The notes under the pieces: model-generated
Database searches by the model: none
What the model was told of the DNA's origin: nothing
What the model saw: the letters and a program-made list of their open reading frames with translations, nothing else
From: Candidatus Kerfeldbacteria bacterium
Lineage (GTDB): Bacteria; Patescibacteriota; Patescibacteriia; JACPL01
DNA: 34,559 nucleotides
Assembly (NCBI GenBank): GCA_016182525.1
Contig: JACPGL010000004.1
Location: 1 to 34,559 of the forward strand
Direction of reading: 5' to 3'
Part shown: in pieces, positions 28,536-34,559 of the stretch
How the letters are laid out: the number at the start of each line of letters is the position of its first letter
Position numbering within the stretch: the stretch's first letter is position 1
Program-made: the position numbers and the translations under genes

Positions 28536-29211
28536 GAGTCTCTGTTGGAGACGAATCAGGTTTGACGTATCCTTGCCCAAACGGAAACTCGGCAATTTTT
28601 CGCTGGCACGTGTGATTCTCACCAAGCTCATACACGACAAGTCGATTTGCAGAAAAATCAAACCTCTTGAGAGGCAAATCGCGAAGAATCGCTTCGCGCA
28701 TTTCCGGATTTGCGACTCTCGCGAGTGAAATATGTGGTCGAAACGCTTCTTCAGCCAACGGAGTACCATACTTCTTGAATAGCTCCATGCCTTTTGGCGA
28801 AAACCTCACGAGATCGCTCCACAATTTCTTGCCCTCGCGCTGTTCGTACGCCCAATCGTAATGCGGAAGGAGTCGTTCAAGAACTTTTTCATGGAGCTGC
28901 ACAAGCCAGGGGATCTTTTGAACCATCAGTTGCAGGCCATTATGTCCAACAAGCTCAATATCGGTGGTGTGCAGGATCTGCGGTTCTTGAGCGCCAGCGA
29001 TGAGTTTCAATTCGCGCGAGACATTCTCAAGCAACGATGGAAGAACTGGGATATGATAAAGCGAAAGATGCGGGATATAGTGATCCCTGCCAAGTTTCCA
29101 CGGCGCACCATATTGAAAAATTTTTTCACTCAGCGCAATCGCATAGTCCATCACTTCTGGTGAAGGAGAAATCACGATGTCGTAATACTGAGGATGGATG
29201 GTTGGTTTCAT
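28522..29211 (-). CDS. 2H phosphoesterase (2'-5' RNA ligase-like), copy 2
   Basis: The 229-residue paralogue of the 27260 gene begins alike (MKPTIHPQYYDIVISPSPEV against MKPKMYPNYYDVALIPPEDF) and has the two active-site motifs as IPHLSLYHI and RPHISLARV. So the second and fourth positions are H-x-S variants, where copy 1 has H-x-T. The 20-residue C-terminal block is identical to copy 1, also nearly so in DNA, while the middle parts have diverged. It has an extra tail (GYVKPDSSPTETLDKK). The last codons contain the -35 of the downstream toxin-antitoxin promoter. Confidence 0.82.
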   Translation of the reverse strand: MKPTIHPQYYDIVISPSPEVMDYAIALSEKIFQYGAPWKLGRDHYIPHLSLYHIPVLPSLLENVSRELKLIAGAQEPQILHTTDIELVGHNGLQLMVQKIPWLVQLHEKVLERLLPHYDWAYEQREGKKLWSDLVRFSPKGMELFKKYGTPLAEEAFRPHISLARVANPEMREAILRDLPLKRFDFSANRLVVYELGENHTCQRKIAEFPFGQGYVKPDSSPTETLDKK

Positions 29212-29258
29212 GTATACACTCCTTATTCTTTCTCAAGGGACTCCTTTTGTCAACCTTG

Positions 29259-29322
29259 ATGGAAAAGCGTTTTCTTGGTACGCTTGCGAGCGTCTCTACC
29301 GCATAGGGCGGCAAGAGAAACG
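29259..29322 (+). promoter_or_regulatory. Structured leader of the 29361 gene, with possible 15-residue frame
   Basis: CGTTTTCTTG (29268-29277) pairs with CAAGAGAAACG (29312-29322, one bulge) and encloses two hairpins, ACGCT/AGCGT (29280-29293) and CCGC/GCGG (29299-29311), making a three-way junction. A short frame MEKRFLGTLASVSTA (29259-29306) spans it but has no SD. A weak promoter (TTGTCA at 29248-29253) is uncertain. Confidence 0.55.
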
Positions 29323-29360
29323 GCGGGAATCCATTCATTGCACGAAAGAGGGCTCGAACG

Positions 29361-29858
29361 ATGGAGAAAAAAGGAGCGCTGACCGATGGAGAAAAAGAAA
29401 TCGGTCGGATGATCCACGATGCTCGCACCAAGCAGGGCTTCTCGCAGCTCTATGTCTCGCGGCAAGCGCGAAAGCGCGGGTGGTTTCTATCTCAATGCCT
29501 GATCTCGAGCATTGAGAATGGAAGTCGACGCCTTTCGAACCTGAACGCTCTCATGCTCATGGCAATTCTCGGATGCCGCGAGCTCGCCCTGTCCACCATT
29601 AACCCGCACTTCTCCGAGACGCTCGCGTATGGCCCGGACCGGCAAGACCCGGCACTGCGGGCGTTCCTTCAAGAGTTTGTCGGTCGGCTTCCGGAAAAGG
29701 ATGAGGGATTCTTCGATCCCTCCCCGAGAGCATGGTTCAAAGGCGTCTGCGCCGCAGCCATTGACCGGCTTCTCAAAGAACAGCCGGATCTCTTCCAAAG
29801 GGACGACTGGCGACGCCGACCGCGAGGGCCCGTGTGGCCGCCAGACAGGTCAACGTGA
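29361..29858 (+). CDS. XRE-like helix-turn-helix protein, orphan, G/C-rich codon use
   Basis: The 165-residue protein has a probable XRE-type DNA-binding domain at residues 12-72: EIGRMIHDARTKQGFSQLYV, an insertion (SRQARKRGWFLSQ), then CLISSIENGSRRLSNLNALM and LMAILGC. The HTH core (GFSQ...ISSIENG.R) is convincing, though the helix 2 region is longer than usual. The C-terminal half (ALRAFLQEFVGRLPEKDEG, then RLLKEQPDLF) is unknown. SD-like AGAGG lies 9 bases upstream. The gene is on the plus strand between two minus-strand units and ends in a strong hairpin. It may regulate other genes of this class, which is speculative. Confidence 0.75.
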   Translation: MEKKGALTDGEKEIGRMIHDARTKQGFSQLYVSRQARKRGWFLSQCLISSIENGSRRLSNLNALMLMAILGCRELALSTINPHFSETLAYGPDRQDPALRAFLQEFVGRLPEKDEGFFDPSPRAWFKGVCAAAIDRLLKEQPDLFQRDDWRRRPRGPVWPPDRST

Positions 29859-29876
29859 CAACGGAGGGAATACTCT

Positions 29877-29898
29877 GGGGAGAGCCCGCGCTCTCCCC
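29877..29898. terminator. Stem-loop between the 29361 gene and the ABC transporter gene
   Basis: GGGGAGAGC (29877-29885), loop CCGC, GCTCTCCCC (29890-29898): a perfect nine-pair stem followed by TCCCTTTCTT. It can serve both converging genes. Confidence 0.7.
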
Positions 29899-29906
29899 TC
29901 CCTTTC

Positions 29907-31664
29907 TTATGCAATAAACCCGCCGGCTTGCATGGTCCACAGTTTTTGGTACAAGCCGCCGTTGTTCAAAAGTTCGGTGTGCGAGCCTTGCTCGACAATC
30001 GTGCCTTCGCGGATCACAATGATCCGATCCATTTTCATGATGGTCGAGAGGCGGTGCGCGATCACGATGGACGTTTTGCCTTTCATAAGGTTGTCGAGCG
30101 CATCTTGAATCATGGCCTCGGAATGTGAGTCCAAGCTCGAGGTGGCTTCATCCAAAACGAGAATCGGCGCGTTTTTCAAAATCGCGCGCGCAATCGCCAC
30201 GCGCTGACGCTCGCCGCCCGAGAGTTTAATCCCTCGTTCGCCGACAAACGTCTCGTACCCATACGACAACTTTTTGATGAACTCATGGCAATGGGCAAGG
30301 TGCGCCGCACGCAACACTTCTTTTTTCGTGGCCGCTGATTTGCCGTAGCGAATATTCTCTTCGAGCGTGCGGTGGAACAAGATCGGATCTTGCGGCACAA
30401 GCGAAAGATTCGCGCGCAACGAATCCTGCGTCACATCGGCGATGCTTTGCCCGTCGATAGAAATGGAGCCATCGATCAAATCAAAGTAGCGGAACAACAG
30501 GCCGGTAATGGTCGTTTTGCCCGATCCGGACGGCCCAACCAATCCTACTTTTTCGCCTGCTTGAATGGTGAGGTTGAAATTCTCAAGCACATTTCGTGTT
30601 TTGGTATACGCAAAATCGACAGCGCGGAATTCAATTTTGCCTCCACGCACTTTAAGAGTTTTGGCTCGATATTTGTCTTGAATCTCGTGCGGCGTATTCA
30701 AAATCTCGGTCATTTCTTTGGCGTCGGCCAAGCGTTGATAGAGTCTGCGAATCACGCGACCAATATCCCAAATGTGGACAAAGATATTGAGCACATACGC
30801 CTGTACCAAGACAAGGTCACCGATGGTCAATCGCCCTTCGTTCCAAAATCGAACGGCGTAGAAAAAAATGAAAAACTCGAGCACGACAAAGAGCAGACTC
30901 TGAATGGTGCTCATGTGTTCATCAAGTATCCACGCTTTTCGGCGAATCGAAGACTGTTTCGCCGTGAGCGCGCTATGACGTTGGAATTCTTCAGGAAACG
31001 AGGTAAAGATTTTGAGATTCACGTTGTTCGTAATCGTATCAGCCAAATTGCCCGTCACCTCACTATCCACTTCGGATTGCTGCGTATCGTATTTGAGTTT
31101 GTAGAGTGAGAAGATGTAGTTGACGAGAATAACCACAACGACCCACACGAACAAAATGAACGAGAGCAAGGGTTTCTGCGTGAACAGCACCGCGAGAATA
31201 ATCACGATGCGAACCGCGAGAGAAATAATTTCTCCGAGAAACATATCCGCAATATCCTCAAACGACTGGACAAAGCGATTCACGCGCCGCACAAGCGACC
31301 CGACAAATCGATTCATAAAGAATCCAACCGAGTGACCCTGAAGATAGGCGAATGTCGAGTTCATCAAATCTTGAATGATGCGCGTTTGGAACCGAATGTT
31401 CGTATACCCCACCACGCGATACAGAACATTGACCGCAAGGTTCAGCCCGAGAATCACAAACAAAATTCTCACAAGTTCGCGAACCGTATCGGCGCCGCGT
31501 CCTGATGTCGTGAGCACATCAAAGAAATTTCGGTACAAGAGCGGGACAAGCGTGTGCACCGAGACGGAAATAATCAAAGCCAAAAGCAAACCCGCCGTGA
31601 GCCACGGGTAGCGTTTGATGTGATTCCAGTAGAGTTGGTAGGTTTGTCGAGTTGTGGATTGCAT
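29907..31664 (-). CDS. ABC exporter, fused membrane and ATPase domains
   Basis: A 585-residue half-transporter of the MsbA/lipid-or-drug exporter type, working as a dimer in the cytoplasmic membrane. Six membrane helices fill residues 1-310. The ATPase part has Walker A GLVGPSGSGKTT, Q-loop LVPQDPILF, signature LSGGERQRVAIARAIL, Walker B ILVLDEATSSLD and H-loop VIAHRLST. I start at ATG 31664 (MQSTTRQTYQLYWNH); the longer frame reaches into a repeated sequence (RSPSATEGS) and is not coding. The substrate cannot be told. It stands alone, with no second half-transporter or accessory gene beside it. Confidence 0.94.
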   Translation of the reverse strand: MQSTTRQTYQLYWNHIKRYPWLTAGLLLALIISVSVHTLVPLLYRNFFDVLTTSGRGADTVRELVRILFVILGLNLAVNVLYRVVGYTNIRFQTRIIQDLMNSTFAYLQGHSVGFFMNRFVGSLVRRVNRFVQSFEDIADMFLGEIISLAVRIVIILAVLFTQKPLLSFILFVWVVVVILVNYIFSLYKLKYDTQQSEVDSEVTGNLADTITNNVNLKIFTSFPEEFQRHSALTAKQSSIRRKAWILDEHMSTIQSLLFVVLEFFIFFYAVRFWNEGRLTIGDLVLVQAYVLNIFVHIWDIGRVIRRLYQRLADAKEMTEILNTPHEIQDKYRAKTLKVRGGKIEFRAVDFAYTKTRNVLENFNLTIQAGEKVGLVGPSGSGKTTITGLLFRYFDLIDGSISIDGQSIADVTQDSLRANLSLVPQDPILFHRTLEENIRYGKSAATKKEVLRAAHLAHCHEFIKKLSYGYETFVGERGIKLSGGERQRVAIARAILKNAPILVLDEATSSLDSHSEAMIQDALDNLMKGKTSIVIAHRLSTIMKMDRIIVIREGTIVEQGSHTELLNNGGLYQKLWTMQAGGFIA

Positions 31665-31675
31665 ATGCTTTTGGA

Positions 31676-31712
31676 GAGATCCTTCGGTCGCCGACGGCGA
31701 CCTCAGGATGAC
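31676..31712. repeat. Intergenic hairpin repeat (CTTCGG...CTCAGGATGAC type)
   Basis: GGTCGCC and GGCGACC form a stem around GAC, flanked by ATCCTTC and CTCAGGAT. This is a repeat type I know from many bacterial genomes between genes. It produces the false residues RSPSATEGS in the extended ABC reading frame. Confidence 0.6.
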
Positions 31713-31748
31713 ACGGTGTTGGTGGCTCAGGATAACACAGCCTGACAC

Positions 31749-31772
31749 AAAAAATCTTCCATGAAGGAAGAT
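31749..31772 (-). terminator. Terminator of the hydrolase unit
   Basis: On the minus strand ATCTTCC, loop, GGAAGAT and then a T-run (31753-31749), 22 bases after the hydrolase stop codon. Confidence 0.8.
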
Positions 31773-31788
31773 GATGTTGCCAAACTGG

Positions 31789-31805
31789 CCAAAGCTAAGC
31801 TTTGG
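31789..31805. repeat. CCAAAGCT-A-AGCTTTGG palindrome over the hydrolase 3' end
   Basis: A perfect 17-base palindrome containing the last codons and stop of the minus-strand hydrolase. With its neighbour TGCCAAACTGGC it is a variant of the palindrome at 25130-25178. In both places it encodes a C-terminal SKA. Confidence 0.75.
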
Positions 31806-32559
31806 ACACTTTCTTCCTTCTCAAGAATTGTTGAATCTTTCGATTGAGTGTTGGGTTCATGAGTGCCTGGCTTGACGAGAGGTGACCTCCGCGTTTCAGC
31901 ATGACAAGTTCACAGTGTACCAGTTTTGCGAACGTTTGTACAGGGGCGGGGAGAACCGTTTCGTCGTCGCGGGCGTGGATCATGAAGATTTTCGCGCCGT
32001 CGAGCTCGTGGGTATGAGCTGCCGGATTGTAGAACGTGCCGGTTTTGAGTTTGTTCCAATTCTTTTTCGTCATGCGGTAGCCGTTGCCAAACGCGTTGCG
32101 CGTGAACCCTGCGAGCCAGTCGAGGGGTTCGGCTTTGGAGCGTGCAGTCCAATCGACAACAGCGGAAACGGTGATGACTTTGGTGACGCGCGGGTCGCGA
32201 GAGGCGAGGAGAACAGCCGGCCCACCGAAGCTGGATCCGATGAGTACCACACGGCTTGGTTTTACACAGTACGTTTTACCATCCCCAAAACTCGTAAACC
32301 CTTTTGGCAATTGATCCAGCACATCAAGCACGTCGCGCTCGGGCGATATGCGCAAGAATGATCCGTCGCTCTCCCAACTTCCGCGATACCGCGGAGCAAA
32401 CACCCAATAGCCTTTGCGCGCATAATATTCAAGAAGCGTTTTCTTGGATGGCATCCCCGGCATCCCAAAACAGAAAATCGCCACGCGCGTCGATGGCCGA
32501 TTCGGCAGCAAAAATTCCGCCACAATCTCTTTTGCAAATCGCGTGCGGAGGAGATTCAT
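31795..32559 (-). CDS. Alpha/beta hydrolase (serine peptidase/esterase type)
   Basis: The 254-residue protein has the alpha/beta-hydrolase triad: nucleophile in VVLIGSSFGGPAVLLAS (GxSxG as GSSFG), acid in IFMIHARDDETVLP, and the His in KRGGHLSSSQ. The oxyanion region CFGMPGMPSKK and APRYRGSWESDG are typical of the dipeptidyl-peptidase/acylaminoacyl-peptidase-like single-domain group. It has no signal peptide. Its ATG overlaps the stop of the AbrB-type gene by four bases (32556-32559), suggesting coupling. Its C-terminus lies in a palindromic repeat. Substrate is unknown. Confidence 0.87.
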   Translation of the reverse strand: MNLLRTRFAKEIVAEFLLPNRPSTRVAIFCFGMPGMPSKKTLLEYYARKGYWVFAPRYRGSWESDGSFLRISPERDVLDVLDQLPKGFTSFGDGKTYCVKPSRVVLIGSSFGGPAVLLASRDPRVTKVITVSAVVDWTARSKAEPLDWLAGFTRNAFGNGYRMTKKNWNKLKTGTFYNPAAHTHELDGAKIFMIHARDDETVLPAPVQTFAKLVHCELVMLKRGGHLSSSQALMNPTLNRKIQQFLRRKKVSKA

Positions 32560-32756
32560 CGAGGCGCGGTCATTGCGAGGCCGCTTCGAGCGGCCGAAGC
32601 AATCTTTGTATTAGTATTCCGTCTGACTGGAATCAATGTAAGTCGAAATCGATCCGCAGTGACAGACAGTTTCATGCCAGGCTTTAGTGCAAGACTTTTT
32701 CGAATAGATCTTGGAATAGTCACTCGAAACTGTGATGTCACTTTAACGATACTCAT
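32556..32756 (-). CDS. AbrB/MazE-type DNA-binding protein with repeat-encoded C-terminus
   Basis: I start at ATG 32756 (MSIVKVTSQFRVTIPRSIRK). The SpoVT-AbrB fold is clear: VTSQFRVTIPRSIRKSLALKPGMKLSV, then DRFRLTLIPV. The natural domain ends about residue 45; the last 20 or so residues (KIASAARSGLAMTAPR) are read from a GTCATTGCGAG-type repeat, so they are not ancestral. The frame happens to end in an ATGA overlap with the hydrolase start. Such proteins usually are antitoxins or transcription regulators; no toxin is adjacent. A second copy of the repeat, inverted, is just upstream of the start. Confidence 0.8.
   Translation of the reverse strand: MSIVKVTSQFRVTIPRSIRKSLALKPGMKLSVTADRFRLTLIPVRRNTNTKIASAARSGLAMTAPR
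32569..32607. repeat. GTCATTGCGAG...GAAGCAATCT repeat, copy 1
   Basis: The copy reads GTCATTGCGAGGCCGCTTCG and ends GAAGCAATCTT, with an internal GGCCGCTTCGAGCGGCC palindrome. It covers the 3' part of the AbrB-type gene. This is a widespread bacterial intergenic repeat type. Confidence 0.75.
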
Positions 32757-32769
32757 AAACACACAAATA

Positions 32770-32804
32770 AGATTGCTTCGCTCACGTCGTTCGCTCGCAA
32801 TGAC
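32770..32804. repeat. GTCATTGCGAG-type repeat, copy 2 (inverted)
   Basis: AGATTGCTTCGCTCACGTCG, ending CTCGCAATGAC, is the reverse orientation of the repeat at 32569. Together the two copies bracket the AbrB-type gene. Confidence 0.75.
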
Positions 32805-32827
32805 AATGATTGTCACGAGGAACTATT

Positions 32828-33712
32828 TCAACGTCGTGATCGGGCGGGACTGGAGGATGTAGAATTTTCCTTTTTCGCGCGCCCATTCGATATCGCACGG
32901 GAATTCGCGCGTTCAGCGACGGGAACAGCCTTCGTAATCGTTTTCTGTACGCCTTTGGCTTTGGTATTTTGCAAAATCATCTGCTGCTGCTCTCCAATAT
33001 TCACGTCCAAGAGCAAATCGTCTTCTTTATCCACGACATACGTATCGGGAGTCACCATGCCCGAGACCAGCGCCTCGCCAAGCCCATACGCCGCTTCAAT
33101 CACCATCTGGTTCGGGTCTTTGGTCACCGGATGCACCGTGAAACACACTCCAGCAATTTCCGAGTTCACCATTTTTTGTACGACCACCGCAACATGCACA
33201 TCCGCGTCGTGTAAATTTTTTTCAAACCGATACACGATGGCGCGAGGAGTGAACAGCGACATCCAACATTCTTTCACGGCGTCGAGTAGTTTGTCTTTGG
33301 TCACGTAAAGAAACGTATCGAGCTCGCCGGCCCAACTTGCGACATCCGAATCTTCCGCTGTAGCGCTTGACCGTACGGCAACATATGGGCTTTTGAGGCG
33401 CGTAAACTCCGCGAGCAATTCCTTCTCCAGATCTTTTGGCATTGGCGTATCGTGAATAACATCACGAATCACATTTGACGCGCGGTCAACCGAGTTCGTG
33501 TCATCCGGATTCACATTTTTGAGTTGCGACAGAATTTCCATCTCGAGATTATTCGCTTTCACAAAATCTTGGTAGCTTTGCGCGAGCACGACAAAACCTG
33601 GTGGCACCGAGATCTTGGCGCGCGCCATTTCCCCAAGCGATGCGCCTTTGCCACCGGCCTTTAACACATCTTTGGAACTGATCTTTGAAAACGGGAGAGT
33701 ATGTTTTGGCAT
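32828..33712 (-). CDS. PEP synthase N-terminal (pyruvate/ATP-binding) domain, frameshifted at the 3' end
   Basis: The frame matches the N-terminal ATP-grasp domain of phosphoenolpyruvate synthase/pyruvate phosphate dikinase: GGKGASLGEMARAKISVPPGF, VAVRSSATAEDS, IVYRFEKNLHDADVHVAVVVQKMV and VIEAAYGLGEALVSG. After VPVAER the frame is lost. One frame over, EFPCDIEWAREKGKFYILQS and RPITTLK continue to a stop at 32823-32825. That is the known end of this domain. So about 26 codons plus a frame-changing base are missing between the blocks. The phosphohistidine and C-terminal PEP domains are absent, so full PEP synthase activity is not expected. It starts two bases after the PIN gene stop. Confidence 0.85.
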   Translation of the reverse strand: MPKHTLPFSKISSKDVLKAGGKGASLGEMARAKISVPPGFVVLAQSYQDFVKANNLEMEILSQLKNVNPDDTNSVDRASNVIRDVIHDTPMPKDLEKELLAEFTRLKSPYVAVRSSATAEDSDVASWAGELDTFLYVTKDKLLDAVKECWMSLFTPRAIVYRFEKNLHDADVHVAVVVQKMVNSEIAGVCFTVHPVTKDPNQMVIEAAYGLGEALVSGMVTPDTYVVDKEDDLLLDVNIGEQQQMILQNTKAKGVQKTITKAVPVAERANSRAISNGRAKKENSTSSSPARSRR

Positions 33713-33713
33713 A

Positions 33714-34166
33714 TTACGCTTTCAAAAAATCTTCAACGGTCTGTACTCCGTTCTTCTTATATACTGCGTCAAAACTAAAAATGGCATCGAGTCTGTCTTC
33801 CTCCATAATTGCCATATTCACACAATCGGCAAAGCTCACATTTTTTGAGCGCTGTTGATAAAAAAATTCGATAGCGAACTTTTCGATATCCTCATCCACC
33901 CACCGAAAAACCACAAAGGAGGATGGCGATTTTACCCGCTGAATAAATTCATGAGCGACGGACTTCCCCGCGCGTTGAGAAAGAACAGTGACCGCCTCGG
34001 CAAATGCATAGTTGGATGCAATAAATTTCACCGGCCAGCTCATGAGTTGGATAAGTGCTGCTCGAGCTCGTTCGCGGTTTGAATCATTTTCTTTTATGAG
34101 AGCAACAAAGGCATCGGCATCAACAAGAATCGTTCCCTTACGTCCCTTTCCGTTTTGGACCGCCAT
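33714..34166 (-). CDS. PIN-domain toxin (module 2)
   Basis: I start at ATG 34166 (MAVQNGKGRKGTILVDADAF). The 150-residue PIN domain shows the acidic metal-binding residues: ILVDADAFVALI at the first strand, FAEAVTVL (Glu), FADCVNMAIMEED (central Asp) and IFSFDAVYKK near the end. The N-terminus overlaps the antitoxin gene by 29 bases in another frame. It is probably an RNA-cleaving toxin paired with the RHH protein. The stop lies one base before the start of the PEP-synthase fragment, so that gene may be read from the toxin-antitoxin promoter. Confidence 0.87.
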   Translation of the reverse strand: MAVQNGKGRKGTILVDADAFVALIKENDSNRERARAALIQLMSWPVKFIASNYAFAEAVTVLSQRAGKSVAHEFIQRVKSPSSFVVFRWVDEDIEKFAIEFFYQQRSKNVSFADCVNMAIMEEDRLDAIFSFDAVYKKNGVQTVEDFLKA

Positions 34167-34395
34167 ACAAATAATGATCAAGATTCGTAGAAAGATCTTT
34201 TGGACCGCCTTTCGCCTTTATTTCAAGGAGAGACAAAAGCGCCTTTTTGCCAGTATGATCAACGTCGAGTTCTTGTTGAAGACCATGCTGAACAAAATTA
34301 CGAATAACCCCAGCAAGGGAGGTATTCCGACCACGCGCCAGAGTGGTGAGCTGACGATGTAGATCTTGAGGGAGATAAATTTGTGTGCGAATCAT
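34138..34395 (-). CDS. Ribbon-helix-helix antitoxin (module 2)
   Basis: The 85-residue protein begins MIRTQIYLPQDLHRQLTTLA, with the RHH strand TQIYLP and helices in RGRNTSLAGVIRNFVQHGL. The C-terminal half (LLEIKAKGGPKDLSTNLDHYLYGG) is the usual toxin-binding part: the DLSTNLDHYLYG ending is common among RHH antitoxins of PIN toxins. Directly upstream are a near-consensus promoter and a perfect palindrome over the -10, consistent with autoregulation. Confidence 0.88.
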   Translation of the reverse strand: MIRTQIYLPQDLHRQLTTLARGRNTSLAGVIRNFVQHGLQQELDVDHTGKKALLSLLEIKAKGGPKDLSTNLDHYLYGGPKRKGT

Positions 34396-34411
34396 AGAAA
34401 GACCTTAAAGT

Positions 34412-34449
34412 GATGTATAAAGTATACATCTAGGAGAGGTGGCTGTCAA
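34412..34449 (-). promoter_or_regulatory. Promoter and operator of RHH/PIN module 2
   Basis: Minus strand TTGACA (34449-34444), 17-base spacer, TATACT (34426-34421). The palindrome GATGTATAAAGTATACATC (34412-34430) overlaps the -10 and is the likely antitoxin operator. Confidence 0.82.
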
Positions 34450-34455
34450 GCTCGT

Positions 34456-34557
34456 TCATACAATTGCATACTGTATCGTATGCAACACTGAACGCATATC
34501 CCATTCAAGCAGTCGGGTGCCTTTTAAGACTTTTTTCATCTCTTCTGACGACACGGA
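34456..34557 (-). CDS. Possible C-terminal end of a gene continuing beyond the window
   Basis: On the minus strand an open frame enters from the window edge and reads SVSSEEMKKVLKGTRLLEWD, ending YAIV before TGA (34458-34456). Its amino acid make-up looks protein-like. It is the only open frame of interest here, but 33 residues are too few to name it. Confidence 0.35.
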   Translation of the reverse strand, partial: SVSSEEMKKVLKGTRLLEWDMRSVLHTIQYAIV

Positions 34558-34559
34558 GT

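Noticed and set aside
3878-29898. Integron gene cassettes with attC sites
   Set aside because: The five genes are not in an array, there is no integrase, and the trailing hairpins lack the conserved attC core (GTTRRRY).
29907-31748. Longer ABC transporter start at 31748
   Set aside because: The extra 28 residues come from an intergenic repeat (RSPSATEGS); the ATG at 31664 gives a normal start.
34464-34485. TTGCATAC/GTATGCAA inverted repeat as a terminator
   Set aside because: The repeat lies inside the possible partial coding end and has no T-run on either side.
1-34559. CRISPR array, insertion sequence or prophage
   Set aside because: I saw no regularly spaced direct repeats, transposase, integrase, or phage structural genes. 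The repeats present are palindromic intergenic elements.

Overview
The window looks like a piece of a Patescibacteria (CPR-type) chromosome of medium GC content. This is an inference from gene content. It carries archaeal-type PEP carboxylase, an L19 with a long low-complexity N-terminal extension, a tRNA-Phe interrupted by a group I intron, a very large secreted repeat protein, many small membrane proteins of unknown function and several toxin-antitoxin pairs. Mobilisation genes are absent. TGA is used as an ordinary stop. Many housekeeping genes have a good sigma70-type promoter very close to the start codon and no Shine-Dalgarno (SD) sequence.

Layout. 1-1100: the 3' end of an RluA-type pseudouridine synthase and rplS. 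1130-2000: tRNA-Leu(GAG), tRNA-Val(TAC) and the intron-bearing tRNA-Phe(GAA), with four long nested hairpins between them. 2020-3826: a DUF5678-like/retropepsin-like pair, tRNA-Pro(TGG), a broken antitoxin, a cupin and a membrane-anchored protein. 4686-11644: a CPA2 cation/proton antiporter, an AAA/DUF4143 ATPase, five small membrane proteins, tRNA-Pro(GGG) and a class IV aminotransferase. 11753-17332 (minus strand): a secreted protein of about 1850 residues made of Ig-like/CarboxypepD_reg-like repeats followed by an FG-GAP-type propeller. 17416-21394: an alkyltransferase-like protein, tRNA-Gly(TCC), endonuclease III, a 3D-domain protein, a PH-domain membrane protein and ruvB. 21486-21722: a candidate non-coding RNA with its own promoter and terminator. 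22585-23270: an RHH/PIN toxin-antitoxin pair. 23275-29211: PEP carboxylase, a phosphoribosyltransferase, NAD(P)HX dehydratase, a PEBP-family protein, and two closely related 2H phosphoesterases flanking a Phd/RelE-type pair. 29907-34395: an ABC exporter, an alpha/beta hydrolase with an orphan AbrB-type protein, a damaged PEP-synthase N-terminal domain and a second RHH/PIN pair.

The most unusual feature is a class of five small plus-strand genes scattered through the window: a lipoprotein at 4005, an unknown at 6232, a secreted protein at 21865, a 39-residue membrane peptide at 24929 and an XRE-like protein at 29361. Each is visibly richer in G/C than its neighbours. Each has an SD-like sequence, a structured 5' leader, and a strong stem-loop after the stop codon. 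Four of the five have a readable promoter. The leaders at 3924 and 6147 look homologous to each other, the one at 6147 holds an SD-led leader peptide, and the one at 24852 can form two mutually exclusive hairpins next to the SD. I read these as a family of independently transcribed, probably RNA-regulated orphan-gene cassettes. I cannot name their function.
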